Below, piece after piece: positions 1-9,474 of a stretch of 64,000 nucleotides of DNA. The stretch is from the NCBI GenBank assembly GCA_942493375.1, contig OW818698.1, positions 3,224,001 to 3,288,000 on the forward strand, in the 5' to 3' direction. Numbering within the stretch: position 1 is the first letter of the stretch; each line of letters begins with the position of its first letter. This stretch comes from G942493375 sp942493375 (GTDB taxonomy: Bacteria > Armatimonadota > UBA5829). A program made the translations under genes and the position numbers. The notes beneath the pieces are model-generated. The model worked only from the letters and a program-made list of their open reading frames with translations. It did not search any database and was not told the origin of the DNA.

Positions 1-1838
1 TAATCCGGAGCGCCGAATGGTGAAGGGGAGTTTTCCAGATCCGGGTTCCAGGACATCGGAGCTACGGGATCATCTGTGAACTTAAGGGATGATTTACCAG
101 TGGCTGCGGTCTCATTAGAAGCTGCAATGGAAGTGTTACCGGATGCTATGGAGAAGCTCCCTACAGTAACGGCTGGATCAATTGCCAGGACAATCACTCT
201 CCCCTTGCCGAATTTTCGGACTGCTGCAGTGGGTTGATTGGCTGCTGTAGCCAGAGTCGTCCAGCCATTGGATACGAGTTTTAATGGAACCCGGACTCCA
301 CTTGCCTGACAGGTTTTGTTGGTGCCTTTAGCGGTTATGACGAATGTCCCGGCATCTGATCCATCGGTCTTTGGCGCTCTGCTGAAGGAAAATCCCAATA
401 CACTAGCAAGCAGATTGCTCTTGCGAGGCATGGCTTCTTCATCGAGTTGACCTGCTGCTATCCCCAACACAGCAGTTCCGCCGTTTTTGATGTAATCTAT
501 AGCAATTTTGCTCTGGGTATCGGAGAGTGCAAGAGAGAGCGGCATGAATAGTAACTTATATTTTGCCAGTTTTGTTGATGTGAAATCGGCATCGAAGACG
601 TAATCGGGCGGGACTTGCCTGTTGCCAAGAGCCTGTGTCCAGATGCTGAGCGAGCCAAAGAAATCTAGTCCACCGCGCTCGCAGTAGAATGTTTCTGTCT
701 GCTGCGAGACATGAACTGCTGCATAAGGTACTGATTTGCCATCGGAATAGGCATTGATGGCGTTGATGGCAGGCGATGCCAGGGCAGCTGTGGGCGCGAT
801 TCGAGGGTTGAGAAGATCCTCTCCGTAGCTGGGATGTCCGCCTGCTACATAGCACATCATAGCATGCTGGATGATTGTCTCAGCATTGACCTCAGGTGCA
901 TTACCAACATCAAAGAACCGCCATATTTCGGATTGGCCCCGGCCGTATGCCCGGTTGAGGCGCATGTTGATATCGATACTTTCGGGATCTGATGCTTCAG
1001 AACCGCTGATTACATCTGCCTTAAAAAGGTCAATTGGAAGGGCACTGAGCCAGGGAGTCCGGGGCCGATGGTAGTTGTTGATGGCCACCGTAACATTTGG
1101 GTGCTCTTTGCGGATAGAGGCGGCAACCTTGCCTATATATGAACCGAATTCTTTGTATCGCCAATTGACCCATTTCCGGAAGACGGCGTCATCCCAGTCG
1201 ATCTTTGTGGGGATATCATAAGCAGTGTCAGCTTTGAATTTAGCTATACACGCATCGCAGGCGCAGCTCATTGGCAAAGGTCTGCTCCAAATGGGAGTCC
1301 AGCAGGTGCCGTCGAACCAGATTCCGTCCAATCCAAATTTTTCTATTACAAAATTGCAGTAATTGATAAGGGCATCACCATATCCGCTCTCGAAACAGAC
1401 TGCGAAACCGGATGCATTGTAGGGGATCTGGAATACTTGTCTCCAGGCGGGAATTTGTTCCCAACCGGAGTGGCAGTGCTGCATAGGATACCATGTCACT
1501 GCCGCCATTCCGCTCTTTTTGATCTCAGCTACCCATTTTTTCAGGATTATTTCATTATCTGCGGCGTGGGCATCGGTGCAGGGGATAAATGGATTGTTGA
1601 TAAGAGGTGCACCATAGTCATCGGTCACTTTTATCCAACGGGCCTGGACACCTGCATCAGCCAGTGCTTTTTCACGGGCGGGGCGGGATGTATCATCATT
1701 GACGGCAGTTGGATGCGGGCGGGCTTCAAGGCGGAGGCCTGCTTTTGCGTATGGGGTTTGCTCTGTGGGGACGGCTGAGCAGGTGTTTATTGCAGTTAAG
1801 GATAGGATTATGGCTATTAAGATTGGTCGAAATGGCAT
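1..1838 (-). CDS. Exported glycoside hydrolase-like protein, C-terminus cut by window edge
   Basis: The reading frame is open from an ATG at 1838 (AGGAG eight bases upstream) to the window edge, giving 612 residues with no stop. Residues 1-22 form a signal peptide ending in a small-residue cleavage site (CSA). Residues 30-340 look like a TIM barrel of the 'hypothetical glycosyl hydrolase' (GHL6/alpha-fucosidase-like) kind: a strand-end GIWFDG (Asp176) is followed by a CACDAC cysteine cluster near residue 192. Residues 370-480 resemble the class-I-amidotransferase-like trimerisation domain of GH42 beta-galactosidases (KYKLLFMPLSLALSD, then NGGTAVLG). It lies 175 bp downstream of the same-strand glycosidase/MBL gene. 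An extracellular role in glycan breakdown is inferred, and the substrate is unknown. Confidence 0.75.
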   Translation of the reverse strand, partial: MPFRPILIAIILSLTAINTCSAVPTEQTPYAKAGLRLEARPHPTAVNDDTSRPAREKALADAGVQARWIKVTDDYGAPLINNPFIPCTDAHAADNEIILKKWVAEIKKSGMAAVTWYPMQHCHSGWEQIPAWRQVFQIPYNASGFAVCFESGYGDALINYCNFVIEKFGLDGIWFDGTCWTPIWSRPLPMSCACDACIAKFKADTAYDIPTKIDWDDAVFRKWVNWRYKEFGSYIGKVAASIRKEHPNVTVAINNYHRPRTPWLSALPIDLFKADVISGSEASDPESIDINMRLNRAYGRGQSEIWRFFDVGNAPEVNAETIIQHAMMCYVAGGHPSYGEDLLNPRIAPTAALASPAINAINAYSDGKSVPYAAVHVSQQTETFYCERGGLDFFGSLSIWTQALGNRQVPPDYVFDADFTSTKLAKYKLLFMPLSLALSDTQSKIAIDYIKNGGTAVLGIAAGQLDEEAMPRKSNLLASVLGFSFSRAPKTDGSDAGTFVITAKGTNKTCQASGVRVPLKLVSNGWTTLATAANQPTAAVRKFGKGRVIVLAIDPAVTVGSFSIASGNTSIAASNETAATGKSSLKFTDDPVAPMSWNPDLENSPSPFGAPD

Positions 1839-2013
1839 TTATTGGCTCCTGTTGTTGATTATAAGAGTGTTCTCGGTCAATCCCCCGGGCGACCGCAGAG
1901 GGATCGCCCCTACTATCTTTATTAGATAGCTATGACTTTTCGCCAAGGGGAATAGGTTGTGCGTATTCTTAATGGTTCGTGTGCACGTACCCATTATAGA
2001 GTTGGGGGTTGGA

Positions 2014-4890
2014 TTAGTCTATTTTTATTACTCCGGTGAAGGATAGGTAGTTTTCTTTTACGCCCAGTTTTTCTATCCAGTCTCTGTTCTGCATTGTGTC
2101 CCAGGTGCCGGAGTTTGGGCCTTTGCCGGAGTCGTTGTTCCAGAGCCACTTGGGGGTTGGCCAGAGGCAGTATTTTGGGGAGACTGCTTTGTAAAAGGCT
2201 TCGTCAACTCCTCTTTGTCCGTGGTGGGCCATTTGGACGTAGTCTGCCTGCAGCTGTGAACCATAAGGACCAGCCAGCAGCTTTTTGCCTCCGTCAACGC
2301 CTAAATCACCTAAGAACAGGACGGACTTGGTGGAATCTGAAACTTTGAAGACTATGCTCTGGTTGTTGTATGGATTGTTGGTGATCTCAAGGTTGCGAAT
2401 TCCTAGGATTTCGAACTTCACTCCATCTATAATGAACTTCATGCCTGTTTGTACTTCTATATCTTTGACTTTGGAGTCTCGGACCGCTGCATAGTAGCTG
2501 TCTGAGAAGGGTATACAGTCTACTTCCCATTTGTTGTACCACTCCGGAGGCAGGGATGACTGGTATAGCTTTTCTATCTTTATACCTGCTGGGTTTTTCA
2601 GGATGTCGAATAGGACACCGGCGTGGTCATCGTGCGGGTGGGATATGAACCAGGCATCTACTTTATTACCCAGAGGAGCTAGAAAGCTTCTCATGTATGC
2701 TGCTTCCCTGGCCCATCCTCCGTCGACGACTATGATTTTTCCACCATCGGTGCGGATAACATAGGACATACCTATTCCATTAATCTGTGAAGGCAGTTGC
2801 CAGAGTGTGAAGTGAGAGCCGGATTTGGCTTGAGGCACCAGCGCTTTTGTCCCGCTTTTCTGTTTGTCGACAGCAGAGAGCCATGCAGAGGTAGAGATCA
2901 GCTTCCATTTCGGCAGCTTTGATACACCTACCATTATTGGAGCGTCACCTACGAGGAGTGAGGGATTGGCTGCGTCTATGGGGATGCTGTCCAGCTTCCA
3001 GTTGATTGCAGACTTAATGCCTGTGAGTCCTGTGACTGCGATGGGTTGTACGGTAGAATCTTTTTTCGAAACCGGACCAAGCTCGGCTGCTTCACCGGTT
3101 CTCCACATAACTATCGAATACTTCGGACCTGTGCCTTTGAAACCCTTTTCGTATCCCAGAACGTAGGCTTCGATCCCATCAGAGGGCTTTGCCATTCCTA
3201 TAAGCCTGCGGTGTTTCATTGAATCTACTGATGCGGCGTATGCAAGCAATCTGAGCTTGGGTTTCCAGTTGATATCGAAGAGGCCTGAAGGAATCATATT
3301 GCCTGCTTCAAACCAGTCTCTGGCAAGGTAGTAGTAGACTGATTCCATTTTGTATAAAAAGAGGTCACGGGCGAAGAGTTTGATTACATCGTACGGCTCA
3401 GCGTACCCGGCTTCTTCGCTGTTGATTACGGGTTTGGTTTTGCCGTGTGCTGACATCTCTCTACGCATAAACGCCGGAAAGTCCATCTGATCAAGTCCCC
3501 AGGTGTAGTGAATAGAGTATGCGTCTGCGTATTTGTTGATACCGAGTTCAAAGCACCGGTCTACGAAACGGCGTCCGCCTGTCTCTCCTCCGAGTTCATC
3601 ATTGCGGGAATAGGTGGCTGCAAATGCTACCAGCGGAGTTTTGGGGGTCAGCTTATTCATCTCTTCTTTGATGATTTTGATATCCCTGAAATACATATCG
3701 GCTGTTGCATTAATCCACCAGGGAACCGGTGCGTCTACTTCGTTGCCATATTCTATGTACTGGGCTACATTCTTGTATCGGTTGAGAACGGTCTGTATAT
3801 AGTTGCGAAACTGGGGTTCGTATTCGGGTTTGAATGTAGTTAAACCACCTGTCAGCGCTGCAGGACCCGATGGATAGCCTACAGTCAGCATGAAGTTCAT
3901 TCCGTATTTGCTTGCCTGAGCAGCCTGATAGTCCATCTGCTTGAAGTTGTCGTATTTGTCTCCCAACCTATGCCAGCAGGATTCGGCAGTGCGGAGTGTA
4001 TCTACACCGGTCCTGGCCAGCATTTCGAATGCTTTCTCAGCCTGGGCATCGTTTTGGCCTGTGACAACGAATGGAGCTTCCATACCATGGACTCCAAACC
4101 GGTGAATGCCTTTTTCCGAACTAGACGTCGGCAGAGCACGGGCCATTATCTTGCGTGTAACTTCCTGCGCGGATGCATCACTTATTTCTTCGTTGGTGGT
4201 CTTGATTTTGCGATAGTAGAGATCGCTTTCCAGGGATGCGCGATACTGGGTGAAGTTGGTGCCTTTCATTACTTCCTGCCAGTCAGGCTGCGGGGAATAT
4301 TTTGGGTGGTTGCCTTCGGGGATGAATCTGGTATCGGTGGTAAACAGGAATGCATCCAGGAAGCAGGCGTATAGATTGTCAGCACTTCTTGGTTTACGGA
4401 CTTCAATGCGCAGTGTGTGTTCTCCGGCAGTGAGTTTCAGTTTGGCAGCATTTGTCCAGCAAAAGAGATTCTCAGGATGAGGTGCGCCATATGAAGCTCC
4501 TGATGGGGCGATTCCGGTGGGGTCAGCAAAAGGGGAGCTATCTATACTGTAGTTTATCGACGCACACCAGGACACACTTTGCGGAGAGGTACCCAACCAG
4601 AATGTGTATGTGTCTTCTGTGGTTACATTGAACTTATATGTTGCATAGAATGGCAGGGCTTTTTCCGTATCTGGGCTTTTCTCAGTGTATAAACGGAGAT
4701 ACATACCGGCAGACGTTCCGGTACCATCGGGGAGGATCATCTGGGCTATACCTGGCGACCAGTTGGTATCCTGGATATCTTCGGCTTCGATCCATATGTT
4801 GGATGGAGTGTCTGCGGAGGCTATGGAAGACCCACAGACAGATATAATCAATAATAGGGCAGCTATCGCGATAGTAACCTTATGCAACAT
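2014..4890 (-). CDS. Exported glycosidase-like barrel fused to a ComEC-like metallo-beta-lactamase domain
   Basis: 958 aa from ATG 4890, which has AAGGTGA just upstream; an in-frame TTG 12 bases earlier is less likely because it would overlap that site. There is a signal peptide at 1-27. Residues 30-190 look like a beta-sandwich carbohydrate-binding module. Residues 260-560 are a GH-A-clan-like barrel with YGNEVD (putative acid/base Glu384) and INSEEAGY (putative nucleophile near 492). Residues 690-955 carry a metallo-beta-lactamase fold of the ComEC/Rec2 type: SHPHDDH (750-756), LFLGDLG (Asp862) and MAHHGQRG (889-896), so the metal ligands are complete. This domain pairing is unusual. The frame is continuous, so the fusion is in the sequence itself. 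The activity of either half is inferred from motifs. Confidence 0.8.
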   Translation of the reverse strand: MLHKVTIAIAALLLIISVCGSSIASADTPSNIWIEAEDIQDTNWSPGIAQMILPDGTGTSAGMYLRLYTEKSPDTEKALPFYATYKFNVTTEDTYTFWLGTSPQSVSWCASINYSIDSSPFADPTGIAPSGASYGAPHPENLFCWTNAAKLKLTAGEHTLRIEVRKPRSADNLYACFLDAFLFTTDTRFIPEGNHPKYSPQPDWQEVMKGTNFTQYRASLESDLYYRKIKTTNEEISDASAQEVTRKIMARALPTSSSEKGIHRFGVHGMEAPFVVTGQNDAQAEKAFEMLARTGVDTLRTAESCWHRLGDKYDNFKQMDYQAAQASKYGMNFMLTVGYPSGPAALTGGLTTFKPEYEPQFRNYIQTVLNRYKNVAQYIEYGNEVDAPVPWWINATADMYFRDIKIIKEEMNKLTPKTPLVAFAATYSRNDELGGETGGRRFVDRCFELGINKYADAYSIHYTWGLDQMDFPAFMRREMSAHGKTKPVINSEEAGYAEPYDVIKLFARDLFLYKMESVYYYLARDWFEAGNMIPSGLFDINWKPKLRLLAYAASVDSMKHRRLIGMAKPSDGIEAYVLGYEKGFKGTGPKYSIVMWRTGEAAELGPVSKKDSTVQPIAVTGLTGIKSAINWKLDSIPIDAANPSLLVGDAPIMVGVSKLPKWKLISTSAWLSAVDKQKSGTKALVPQAKSGSHFTLWQLPSQINGIGMSYVIRTDGGKIIVVDGGWAREAAYMRSFLAPLGNKVDAWFISHPHDDHAGVLFDILKNPAGIKIEKLYQSSLPPEWYNKWEVDCIPFSDSYYAAVRDSKVKDIEVQTGMKFIIDGVKFEILGIRNLEITNNPYNNQSIVFKVSDSTKSVLFLGDLGVDGGKKLLAGPYGSQLQADYVQMAHHGQRGVDEAFYKAVSPKYCLWPTPKWLWNNDSGKGPNSGTWDTMQNRDWIEKLGVKENYLSFTGVIKID

Positions 4891-4994
4891 ATTCACCTTC
4901 AATTTTAAGCAAGACTGACAGGCTAATTATACCTGATAGCGAATGGATACAGGAATCAGGCTTGTGGATATATAATTGTAGGTCATAGTAGCAA

Positions 4995-5086
4995 GGCGAA
5001 CGCATAAAAATAATTATCCGCAGATTTCACAGATTTACGCAGATTTTCAGAAAAGAGAACTGTAGATGGAATAAGATACGTTTGCC
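4995..5086. repeat. MITE-like composite repeat (copy 1)
   Basis: Starts with GGCGAACGCAT and ends with ATACGTTTGCC, which are imperfect inverted ends. Between them lies the ATCCGCAGATTTCACAGATT-type block also found near 9797, 26510 and 53699 and in the 19.5-20.3 kb array. Confidence 0.55.
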
Positions 5087-5088
5087 CT

Positions 5089-5115
5089 GAGGCTGGAAGC
5101 CTGCATCACAATTTC
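5089..5115. repeat. REP-like hairpin AGGCTGGAAGCCT with ATCACAATT tail
   Basis: Short palindrome followed by GCATCACAATTT. Related copies are at 9937, 56069 (three in tandem), 56714 and 61978. Confidence 0.6.
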
Positions 5116-5129
5116 GGGGGGGGTACGCT

Positions 5130-5834
5130 TTGCGGATTTTGAGGGGATTGCTGGAAGGGGTGTTGGATATTGTTTATCCGCCTTTTTGTGTTGTGTGCGG
5201 GTTGTCTGATCCTGAGTGGTTTTGCCCGGCCTGCAGGTTGAAGATCGAATACCTGGAGCCTCCTTATTGTATTCGCTGCGGGATTCCATGCACAACTGGT
5301 ATGTGTTCAGACTGTCGAGATGCCAAGCGTCTGCTTACGTCTGCCAATTCTGCAACACTGTTTTCTGAACCTATTGTCGAGGTTGTGCATCAGTTCAAGT
5401 ATGGTGGGCATAAAGTTCTGGCTGATCCTTTGGCGGAGATTATGGTGGAAAGATTTCAAAAAACAGAGCTTCCGGGTAAGTTCGACCTGATTGTGGCGAT
5501 TCCGGAAGAGGATGCTCGGTTGGTTGAACGAGGGTTTAATCAGGCTGAGGAGTTAGCTGCACGACTGGCAGGTGCAGTTTCCTGTGAGTATCTGCCAGAT
5601 GTGCTCAAGAAGATCAGAAAGACATCTCGGCAGGTTGGACTCTCTGCTGAAGCCAGGGCAGCAAATCTGCTTGGGGCATATAGTGTAAATATGCCGGGAA
5701 CAGTAGATGGCAGGAATGTGTTGGTTGTGGACGATGTGATGACTACGGGTAGTACATTAGAGGAAGCAGCCAGAGCGTTGAAAGAAGCCGGCGCATCTCA
5801 TGTCCGAGGGTACACATTGGCACGAGGCATATGA
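5130..5834 (+). CDS. comF: ComF family protein (phosphoribosyltransferase-like)
   Basis: 234 aa from TTG 5130, with a G-rich Shine-Dalgarno-like run just upstream; the exact start is uncertain. The N-terminal third has the ComF double zinc-finger cysteine pattern (C20/C23, C32/C35, C47/C50, C54, C59/C62). The C-terminal part is a type-I phosphoribosyltransferase fold with the PRPP-binding loop DDVMTTGST at 201-209 and the family signature ERGFNQAEELA near 133. ComF homologues take part in uptake or use of transforming DNA in naturally competent bacteria, but they are widespread and their role in non-competent species is unclear. No other competence gene is adjacent; the upstream divergent gene carries a ComEC-like domain, which may be coincidence. 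Confidence 0.9.
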   Translation: MRILRGLLEGVLDIVYPPFCVVCGLSDPEWFCPACRLKIEYLEPPYCIRCGIPCTTGMCSDCRDAKRLLTSANSATLFSEPIVEVVHQFKYGGHKVLADPLAEIMVERFQKTELPGKFDLIVAIPEEDARLVERGFNQAEELAARLAGAVSCEYLPDVLKKIRKTSRQVGLSAEARAANLLGAYSVNMPGTVDGRNVLVVDDVMTTGSTLEEAARALKEAGASHVRGYTLARGI

Positions 5835-5903
5835 TCTTAATCCGGCACAGCTGGATCCGAAAAAACTGCTTACGAATCCATGCAGACATAAGATTTCAAA
5901 GGC

Positions 5904-5943
5904 ATTTAATCTCACGCAAAGCCGCAAAGGCGCTAAGAAGGGA
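5904..5943. repeat. Dispersed repeat (CTCACGCAAAG type), copy 1
   Basis: CATTTAATCTCACGCAAAG followed by CGCAAAGGCGCTAAGAAGGG. A near-identical copy lies at 50562-50603. Related direct-repeat elements are common between genes in environmental bacteria. Confidence 0.6.
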
Positions 5944-6001
5944 AATTGTTAATTATCCTTTTAGTCAGCGACTCTGGCAGTATGGACTCAGTATACATTA
6001 T

Positions 6002-6029
6002 GCTTCTACCCTGACGACAGGGTAGAAGC
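6002..6029. terminator. Perfect 12-bp hairpin, probable bidirectional terminator
   Basis: GCTTCTACCCTG, loop ACGA, CAGGGTAGAAGC. It sits between the convergent ends of comF and the cold-shock gene. There is no long T-run on either side, so it could also be a structural repeat. Confidence 0.55.
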
Positions 6030-6082
6030 TAAGTCAGTCATACATATTGATTTCAGCCCGCATTATTCACGAATAGTGTGGG

Positions 6083-6289
6083 TTAGGCATCTAGAGTTCT
6101 GACCTGTGTTGCCTGAACACCTTTAGGTCCATCAGCAACTTCGAACTCTACTTTCTGGCCTTCGTGAAGGGTCTTCCTTCCACTCATGTCAATGGATGAA
6201 TAATGAACAAAAATGTCCTGTTCACTTTCCCTGGATATGAATCCATATCCCTTAGAATCACTGAACCATTTTACGGCACCAATCTCCAA
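6083..6289 (-). CDS. csp: Cold-shock domain protein (CspA family)
   Basis: 68 aa from TTG 6289, chosen because GGAGG lies seven bases upstream. The protein is a single five-stranded OB-fold cold-shock domain. RNP1 is present as KGYGFI (residues 13-18) and RNP2 as DIFVHY (25-30), and the length is typical. Proteins of this family bind single-stranded RNA and DNA in the cytoplasm, melting mRNA structure at low temperature or acting constitutively. The ~300-bp non-coding stretch upstream, toward the MFS gene, could hold a long structured 5' leader of the kind csp mRNAs often carry, but no specific motif was recognised. Confidence 0.95.
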   Translation of the reverse strand: MEIGAVKWFSDSKGYGFISRESEQDIFVHYSSIDMSGRKTLHEGQKVEFEVADGPKGVQATQVRTLDA

Positions 6290-6594
6290 CTTCTAACCTC
6301 CGATGTATATGGCATTTCAGGCTTTTAGCGACCCTTAACGCCTTCCGATGACGTTCCGCAGATATGCATGATTAGGTAAGCCAGGTCTTGTGAATCATGC
6401 GGTTATGCATTCTCTGACCAGCCAATCATAGAGAAGCACACAGCAAAAAACCGGCATGCTTCTTAACATCCTGCAGACAGACTACCTACCGAAAAACACT
6501 CACGTGATTCATGATAGGTTGATGGATTATAGCACCAAAAAACATACTTTGCAAACCATTTAAAGCATTTATTTGCGTTTTTTTTGATATTTAC
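6290..6594. other. Intergenic region, possible csp promoter and 5' leader
   Basis: 305 bp without a convincing ORF between the MFS gene and csp, both on the minus strand. AT-rich near 6540-6590. Nothing beyond the csp ribosome-binding site is recognised. Confidence 0.4.
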
Positions 6595-7839
6595 CTACAC
6601 AGGAGCATTTTTAGCGGGTATTTTGACGAACAGAATAAGCCCGAAGGCTGCTATTAGCGAGGTAATTGCACCAAAATAGAACGGAAACGATGGATTGATG
6701 TCCCAGAGCTTGCCAGCTATTAAGCTGGCTGGAAGCAGGGCTAGACCAATGGCAGTGTGGAATACTCCCAGAGCCGTTCCCCGTAGATGGGCAGGCGCCA
6801 GATCTACAGCGAATGCCTTGAGAACGCCTTCAGTCAGTCCGTAATATATGCCATATATTAGGTACCACAGCCAGATTCCTTTAGCAGTCGAAACATGGGC
6901 AATGGCGAAGTAACAAGCAGAGAATACAAACCAGCCAGCGATAATCAGGGGTTTGCGGCCTATGCGGTCGGAGAGTATTCCACTGCGGAAAGCGACTATA
7001 GCCTGCAATGCATTGTAAGCTATCCAGACAAGCATAAAGGAGAACAGACTCATCCCTACAGTCTCTTTACTGGTAGCTTTCAAAACAAGGAATGCATCTG
7101 AGGAGTTACCGATTGAGAAGACTACTAGAATAGCCAGGAATATTTTGAACTGAGGAGTTAGAGATTTTAAGCTGATAGATGGTGGATTGACGAGTTTGGA
7201 TTCCCGTTTTTGTTCCGGTACAAATAACGCCAGCACTATTACAGCCAGTATGGCGGGAATGGCTGCTACGATAAATATGGTAAGAAAAACGCTTTTGTCG
7301 GCGCTTTCCAACGATTTGATTCCATGCCCGCGTGACATTAACCAGAGTATGGCTATGACTACTACAGGCCCAAGCATGGCTCCAGTGGTATCCATTGCTC
7401 TGTGGAGACCAAAAGCTCTTCCACGAGTATTCTCGTCGCTTGCAGCAGCTATCAGTACATCCCTGGGAGCGCTTCTGATTCCCTTACCAAATCTGTCGGC
7501 AAAACGCACACCAAAGACATGCGGCCATGCAGTGGCAAAAATCAGGAAAGGTTTTGAGAGAGCAGAGAGTGCATACCCACACACAGTCAGCAGCTTGGGT
7601 CTGCCAAATCTGTCTGCCAGGTACCCGGCCCATACACGGAGGAGTGAAGCTGTGCTTTCGGCTATGCCTTCGATAGCCCCGATGCTAGTTCCGCTAGCTC
7701 CTAAGACACCTTTCAAGAACTGTGGGATTACCGGTACAAGCATTTCGCTGGAGATGTCAGTAAGTAAACTGACAATCCCCAGCATAAATACGCTGTGTGA
7801 TACTCCCCAAATGGTCTTTTTGATCCTGGGTTCTGACAA
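6595..7839 (-). CDS. Major facilitator superfamily transporter
   Basis: 414 aa from TTG 7839 with AGGTG just upstream. About twelve hydrophobic segments are visible. The cytoplasmic loop motif A occurs in both halves (ADRFGRPKLL near residue 75 and LSDRIGRKPLI near residue 280), as expected for the MFS duplicated fold. The residues DRFGKGIRSAPRD near 115-127 are typical of a subgroup usually annotated as putative drug/metabolite MFS carriers. It lies in the inner membrane. The substrate cannot be deduced; no regulator or enzyme is coupled to it. The next gene on this strand, csp, is about 300 bp away, so co-transcription is doubtful. Confidence 0.88.
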   Translation of the reverse strand: MSEPRIKKTIWGVSHSVFMLGIVSLLTDISSEMLVPVIPQFLKGVLGASGTSIGAIEGIAESTASLLRVWAGYLADRFGRPKLLTVCGYALSALSKPFLIFATAWPHVFGVRFADRFGKGIRSAPRDVLIAAASDENTRGRAFGLHRAMDTTGAMLGPVVVIAILWLMSRGHGIKSLESADKSVFLTIFIVAAIPAILAVIVLALFVPEQKRESKLVNPPSISLKSLTPQFKIFLAILVVFSIGNSSDAFLVLKATSKETVGMSLFSFMLVWIAYNALQAIVAFRSGILSDRIGRKPLIIAGWFVFSACYFAIAHVSTAKGIWLWYLIYGIYYGLTEGVLKAFAVDLAPAHLRGTALGVFHTAIGLALLPASLIAGKLWDINPSFPFYFGAITSLIAAFGLILFVKIPAKNAPV

Positions 7840-7861
7840 ATAACACCTACAATATTTGTGA

Positions 7862-7922
7862 GTAAATTTCCGTCCATCCTTCGATACGCGCTTCGCGCTA
7901 CTCAGGACGAACGGAAATTTTT
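7862..7922. repeat. Palindromic element, TTTCCGTCC/GGACGAACGGAAA family (copy 1)
   Basis: AAATTTCCGT (7864-7873) pairs with ACGGAAATTT (7911-7920); an inner GCGCTTCGCGC forms a second hairpin. Other copies: 53765-53860, 56789-56899 and the IS-interrupted one at 63470-63535. Confidence 0.75.
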
Positions 7923-8011
7923 CATATTACACATTAACACTCCTAAGTAACAAGATAGTTGTTACTTCATTTAGATAACATGGAGCCCCGAGTGGCTCAC
8001 TGAACTGTTAC

Positions 8012-9340
8012 CTACCTGGGAGTTACTACTTTGAATGCACCCTCAAGTATCTGCTTTGAATCTGCTCCGGTGACTTCGGCTTTAACAGGGATTATTCCCA
8101 GTGCTCCGATTGGAGGTTTAACTTTAAAGAGGACTGCTGTTTCACCATTGCGTGTGCGTATAGTATACTCACGCATATCGATTCCTCTTCGGAACTCCCA
8201 ACCCAACGGCAACGTGACTTTTACTTTGCCCCAGAGAGGTTTACGCATGTTATTTTTAATCATGACGGACACAGTAACTTCACCGGTGTTTGTAGTAACT
8301 TCCCCTTTGGGGAGTCTTAATTCAGATTCAAACTGGTCAAGAACATCAAAACTCGCCAGTGCTGCTCCGAGTTTCTGGTCTCCCGATCTAACTACCGTGC
8401 CTACTACCCAGGTGCCAAGACGCATAGACCTTGGTATAGAACCCTGCATGTCTTCTTTAATGACTTTTTTCGGTGCCAGCCCATCTGCTCTCTTTTGCAG
8501 ACTGTCCAAATATTCCGCAGAAGCTCCGTCACCAGCCATTGTAATGGCCTTTACATCAATATTCGCAGTACCAGGATTAGTAAGCTGAAGCAGTGCAGTT
8601 ATGTCTTCTCCTCTTGCGACTTTGGGATCTCTGATACCGAAGTTTATAACCAGTGGAGCCAACGCTGACCACTTACGCGTGACCAGAGTGCTCTTTACAC
8701 ACTGTTTGGTGTCTGCTCTGACGCTGTCCGGAATCCAGGAGTTTTCATCGGTTCCTGTCCTTGCAGCAATTTGAAGACCGATCTTTTTTCCATCAACAAG
8801 TTTGAAGTCCCTGATTAAATATTCGGGTATTCTCCATTCGATGCAGGTGATACCATTTGCAGTGGTAGTTTTCATTTCTACCTGGTTGGCTTCATTTTCA
8901 CTCACCTGAGTGGGAGCGATCGTGGTAGTGTTACGAGACTCATAACGCAGGACCTGTTTAACCAGTGAGCCGTCTGCCTGACGGATCGCGCGGAACTCAT
9001 AGTTGTCTTCTCCATGGAACCAACCATCATCATTTGCGTCAACCAGCAACATAGTATCGCAAGGTTTTGATGATGATACAGCAAGATACAGATTCTTAGA
9101 GTCCCAGTTAATATACGATGTTACCTGCCAGTCGTCTGCAGTAAACGCCTGAAAACTGTCCCACTCTCCCTGGCTGACTATTCCGTCCACGACAGGGGTG
9201 CGTTTCAGTATTTCCGGGTCAGGGATGATTGGGGCAAGTTTGGGAGCAGATGTATCCTGTCCCCACGCACACATACCTAATAGCCCAACCACAGCTACGA
9301 CTACTAACGCCACAAATTGTCCAAACACTCTAATTTTCAT
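8012..9340 (-). CDS. Exported protein with CBM9/DOMON-like domain
   Basis: 442 aa from ATG 9340, which has GGAGG six bases upstream; the longer open frame to 9550 is rejected for lack of such a site. Residues 1-26 are a signal peptide (FVALVVVAVVGLLGMCAWG). Residues 45-205 match the carbohydrate-binding family 9/DOMON-like fold seen in many exported polysaccharide enzymes: VVDGIVSQGEWDSF, then LYLAVSSSKP, then IEWRIPEYLI. The remainder (210-442) looks like two Ig-like beta-sandwiches. No catalytic domain is visible, so binding or scaffolding of carbohydrate outside the cell is the likeliest role. It is monocistronic, with repeats on both sides. Confidence 0.7.
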   Translation of the reverse strand: MKIRVFGQFVALVVVAVVGLLGMCAWGQDTSAPKLAPIIPDPEILKRTPVVDGIVSQGEWDSFQAFTADDWQVTSYINWDSKNLYLAVSSSKPCDTMLLVDANDDGWFHGEDNYEFRAIRQADGSLVKQVLRYESRNTTTIAPTQVSENEANQVEMKTTTANGITCIEWRIPEYLIRDFKLVDGKKIGLQIAARTGTDENSWIPDSVRADTKQCVKSTLVTRKWSALAPLVINFGIRDPKVARGEDITALLQLTNPGTANIDVKAITMAGDGASAEYLDSLQKRADGLAPKKVIKEDMQGSIPRSMRLGTWVVGTVVRSGDQKLGAALASFDVLDQFESELRLPKGEVTTNTGEVTVSVMIKNNMRKPLWGKVKVTLPLGWEFRRGIDMREYTIRTRNGETAVLFKVKPPIGALGIIPVKAEVTGADSKQILEGAFKVVTPR

Positions 9341-9474
9341 ATCTGCCTCCGGAAAAAATACCCGCACCCAGCACTGTGGAAAACACGGGCTAACCGACTC
9401 GATTATAGAATACGGGATGGTGTAAGTCAACGCCGACACGCCAGGACGAACGCACCAGAAAATTTTATCCGCAG

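Noticed and set aside
1887..1909. GGGCGA/TCGCCC inverted repeat upstream of the first gene
   Set aside because: Six-base stem only; could be chance.
5831..6025. Small ORF after comF
   Set aside because: Runs through a dispersed repeat and the terminator hairpin; no ribosome-binding site.
7187..7843. Plus-strand open frame opposite the MFS transporter
   Set aside because: Complement of membrane-protein codons; no ribosome-binding site.
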